A stretch of 14,968 bases of DNA from Bacteroidales bacterium (GTDB lineage Bacteria > Bacteroidota > Bacteroidia > Bacteroidales > Paludibacteraceae), in NCBI GenBank assembly GCA_900767385.1, contig CAAFYY010000081.1, positions 1 to 14,968 on the forward strand, given 5' to 3'. Positions within the stretch are counted from its first letter, which is position 1, and each line of letters starts with the position of its first letter. The translations under genes and the position numbers were made by a program. The notes beneath the pieces were generated by a model, which was given only the letters and a program-made list of their open reading frames with translations, was not told where the DNA came from and did not search any database. Of this stretch, positions 14,437 through 14,968 are shown one piece after another.

Positions 14437-14871
14437 ATGCAGAAAGCAGAAGAATGGGACAAGGTGTTCCCGCTTAGTGAAAACGTCAGCCACCAGAAGG
14501 TCACGTTCCGTAATCAGTACGGCATCATGCTGGTTGGCGACCTCTACACACCACAAAACGACACCGCAAGCCAACACATGGCACTTGCCGTATGCGGTCC
14601 CTTCGGCGCCTCCAAGGAGCAGTCCAGCGGCCTCTACGCCATGAAGATGGCAGAGAGAGGCTTCGTGACACTCGCCTTCGACCCTTCGTTTACCGGCGAG
14701 AGTGCTGGAGAACCACGCCGAACCGCTTCGCCCGACATCAATACCGAGGATTTCATGGCTGCTGTTGATTTCCTCACCCTACACAACGATGTAAACGCCG
14801 AAAAGATATGGCTGACTTTGGGTTACTCTATGTTAAGGAAGAACACCTTTGGTTCATTCCGTATGATGTAA
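14437..14871 (+). pseudogene. Alpha/beta hydrolase (dienelactone hydrolase-like), truncated before the nucleophile
   Basis: The first 124 residues or so read as the N-terminal half of a cytosolic alpha/beta hydrolase: VTFRNQYGIMLVGDLYTP, AVCGPFGASKEQSSGLYA with the oxyanion-side turn, MAERGFVTLAFDPSFTGES, PRRTASPDINTEDFMAAVDF and NDVNAEKI. Family members continue here into strand beta5 and the nucleophile elbow (GxSxG or GxCxG). Instead, from about 14806 the frame reads about 20 unrelated residues (LTLGYSMLRKNTFGSFRMM) and stops. The Ser or Cys nucleophile, acid and His are all missing, so the product should be inactive. The sequence beyond 14806 belongs to a different gene on the other strand and is AT-richer. 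This is either a genuine rearrangement or an assembly join; the promoter and start look normal. Confidence 0.75.
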
Positions 14872-14968
14872 TTTTCATCCAAAGATGCGCCATTTGAAAA
14901 CACAATGCCAGCATGTTTCTCTGTCCCAAAAGCATCATGGGCATGACCAAACAAATGATACTTTGGCT
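14823..14968 (-). CDS. Metallophosphoesterase, C-terminal end (runs off window)
   Basis: The minus strand is open from the window edge to a TAA at 14825-14823, giving 47 residues. They read PKYHLFGHAHDAFGTE, then AGIVFSNGASLDENY, then PKVFFLNIE at the end. GHAHDAFG fits the GHxH metal-ligand motif near the C-terminus of calcineurin-like phosphoesterases, followed by the usual strand with an Asn (FSNGAS, compare FVNAS in relatives) and a short C-terminal strand. The N-terminal DxH, GD and GNH motifs would lie beyond the window. Codons are more often A/T-ending than in the other genes here, suggesting a different origin. The gene faces the truncated hydrolase tail to tail and overlaps its out-of-family end. 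Confidence 0.7.
   Translation of the reverse strand, partial: PKYHLFGHAHDAFGTEKHAGIVFSNGASLDENYIIRNEPKVFFLNIE

Noticed and set aside
14808..14897. Short plus-strand frame from the ATG at 14808 (MADFGLLYVKEEHLWFIPYD...)
   Set aside because: It looks faintly like a LytTR segment, but the minus strand here gives a coherent metallophosphoesterase C-terminus with a GHxH motif, which explains the sequence better.
1..14968. CRISPR array, tRNA, rRNA or complete insertion sequence
   Set aside because: No regularly spaced repeat series, no tRNA-like cloverleaf and no transposase or terminal inverted repeats were seen by eye. The only notable spacer repeats are the pair at 2876 and 2929.

Overview
The window looks like a chromosomal segment from a member of the Bacteroidales (Bacteroidota), perhaps Prevotella-like. 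Three things point there. Several genes are preceded by the Bacteroidota -7 promoter box TAnnTTTG (1876, 4698, 10816, 12070, 14403) with A-rich leaders and no clear Shine-Dalgarno sequence. The Rnf genes run G-E-A. Two genes code for secreted or envelope proteins of types common in this phylum. Codons mostly end in C, and coding GC is moderately high. Species cannot be told from the sequence alone.

Layout. Positions 1-1576 hold the end of an Rnf operon: rnfG (5' end outside the window), rnfE and rnfA, closed by a strong intrinsic terminator. Positions 1852-4441 hold an accessory cluster: a NUDIX protein with a C-terminal NrtR-like winged helix, a von Willebrand A (VWA) protein fused to a macro-like domain, and a stand-alone copy of that domain. 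A perfect 17-bp direct repeat with 53-bp period lies before the VWA gene. Positions 4698-10789 hold a small secreted beta-barrel-like protein and a 1772-residue DUF4011/superfamily 1 helicase with a transglutaminase-like N-terminus and a nuclease-like C-terminus. Positions 10816-11974 hold an exported LamG-OmpA-like protein with its own promoter and terminator. Positions 12070-14325 hold RNase R (rnr), also with its own promoter and terminator. Positions 14403-14968 hold an alpha/beta hydrolase gene that loses its family sequence just before the nucleophile elbow. Immediately beyond, on the minus strand, is the C-terminal end of a metallophosphoesterase, cut by the window edge.

How the parts may work together. 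Rnf couples ferredoxin:NAD+ electron transfer to ion pumping, and RNase R degrades structured RNA; both are core functions. Two accessory parts stand out. The NUDIX, VWA-macro and macro genes suggest a small system that senses or processes ADP-ribose or a related NAD-derived metabolite. The giant helicase has the architecture of proteins proposed as single-gene phage defence. Both functions are inferred from domains and context; nothing here proves them.
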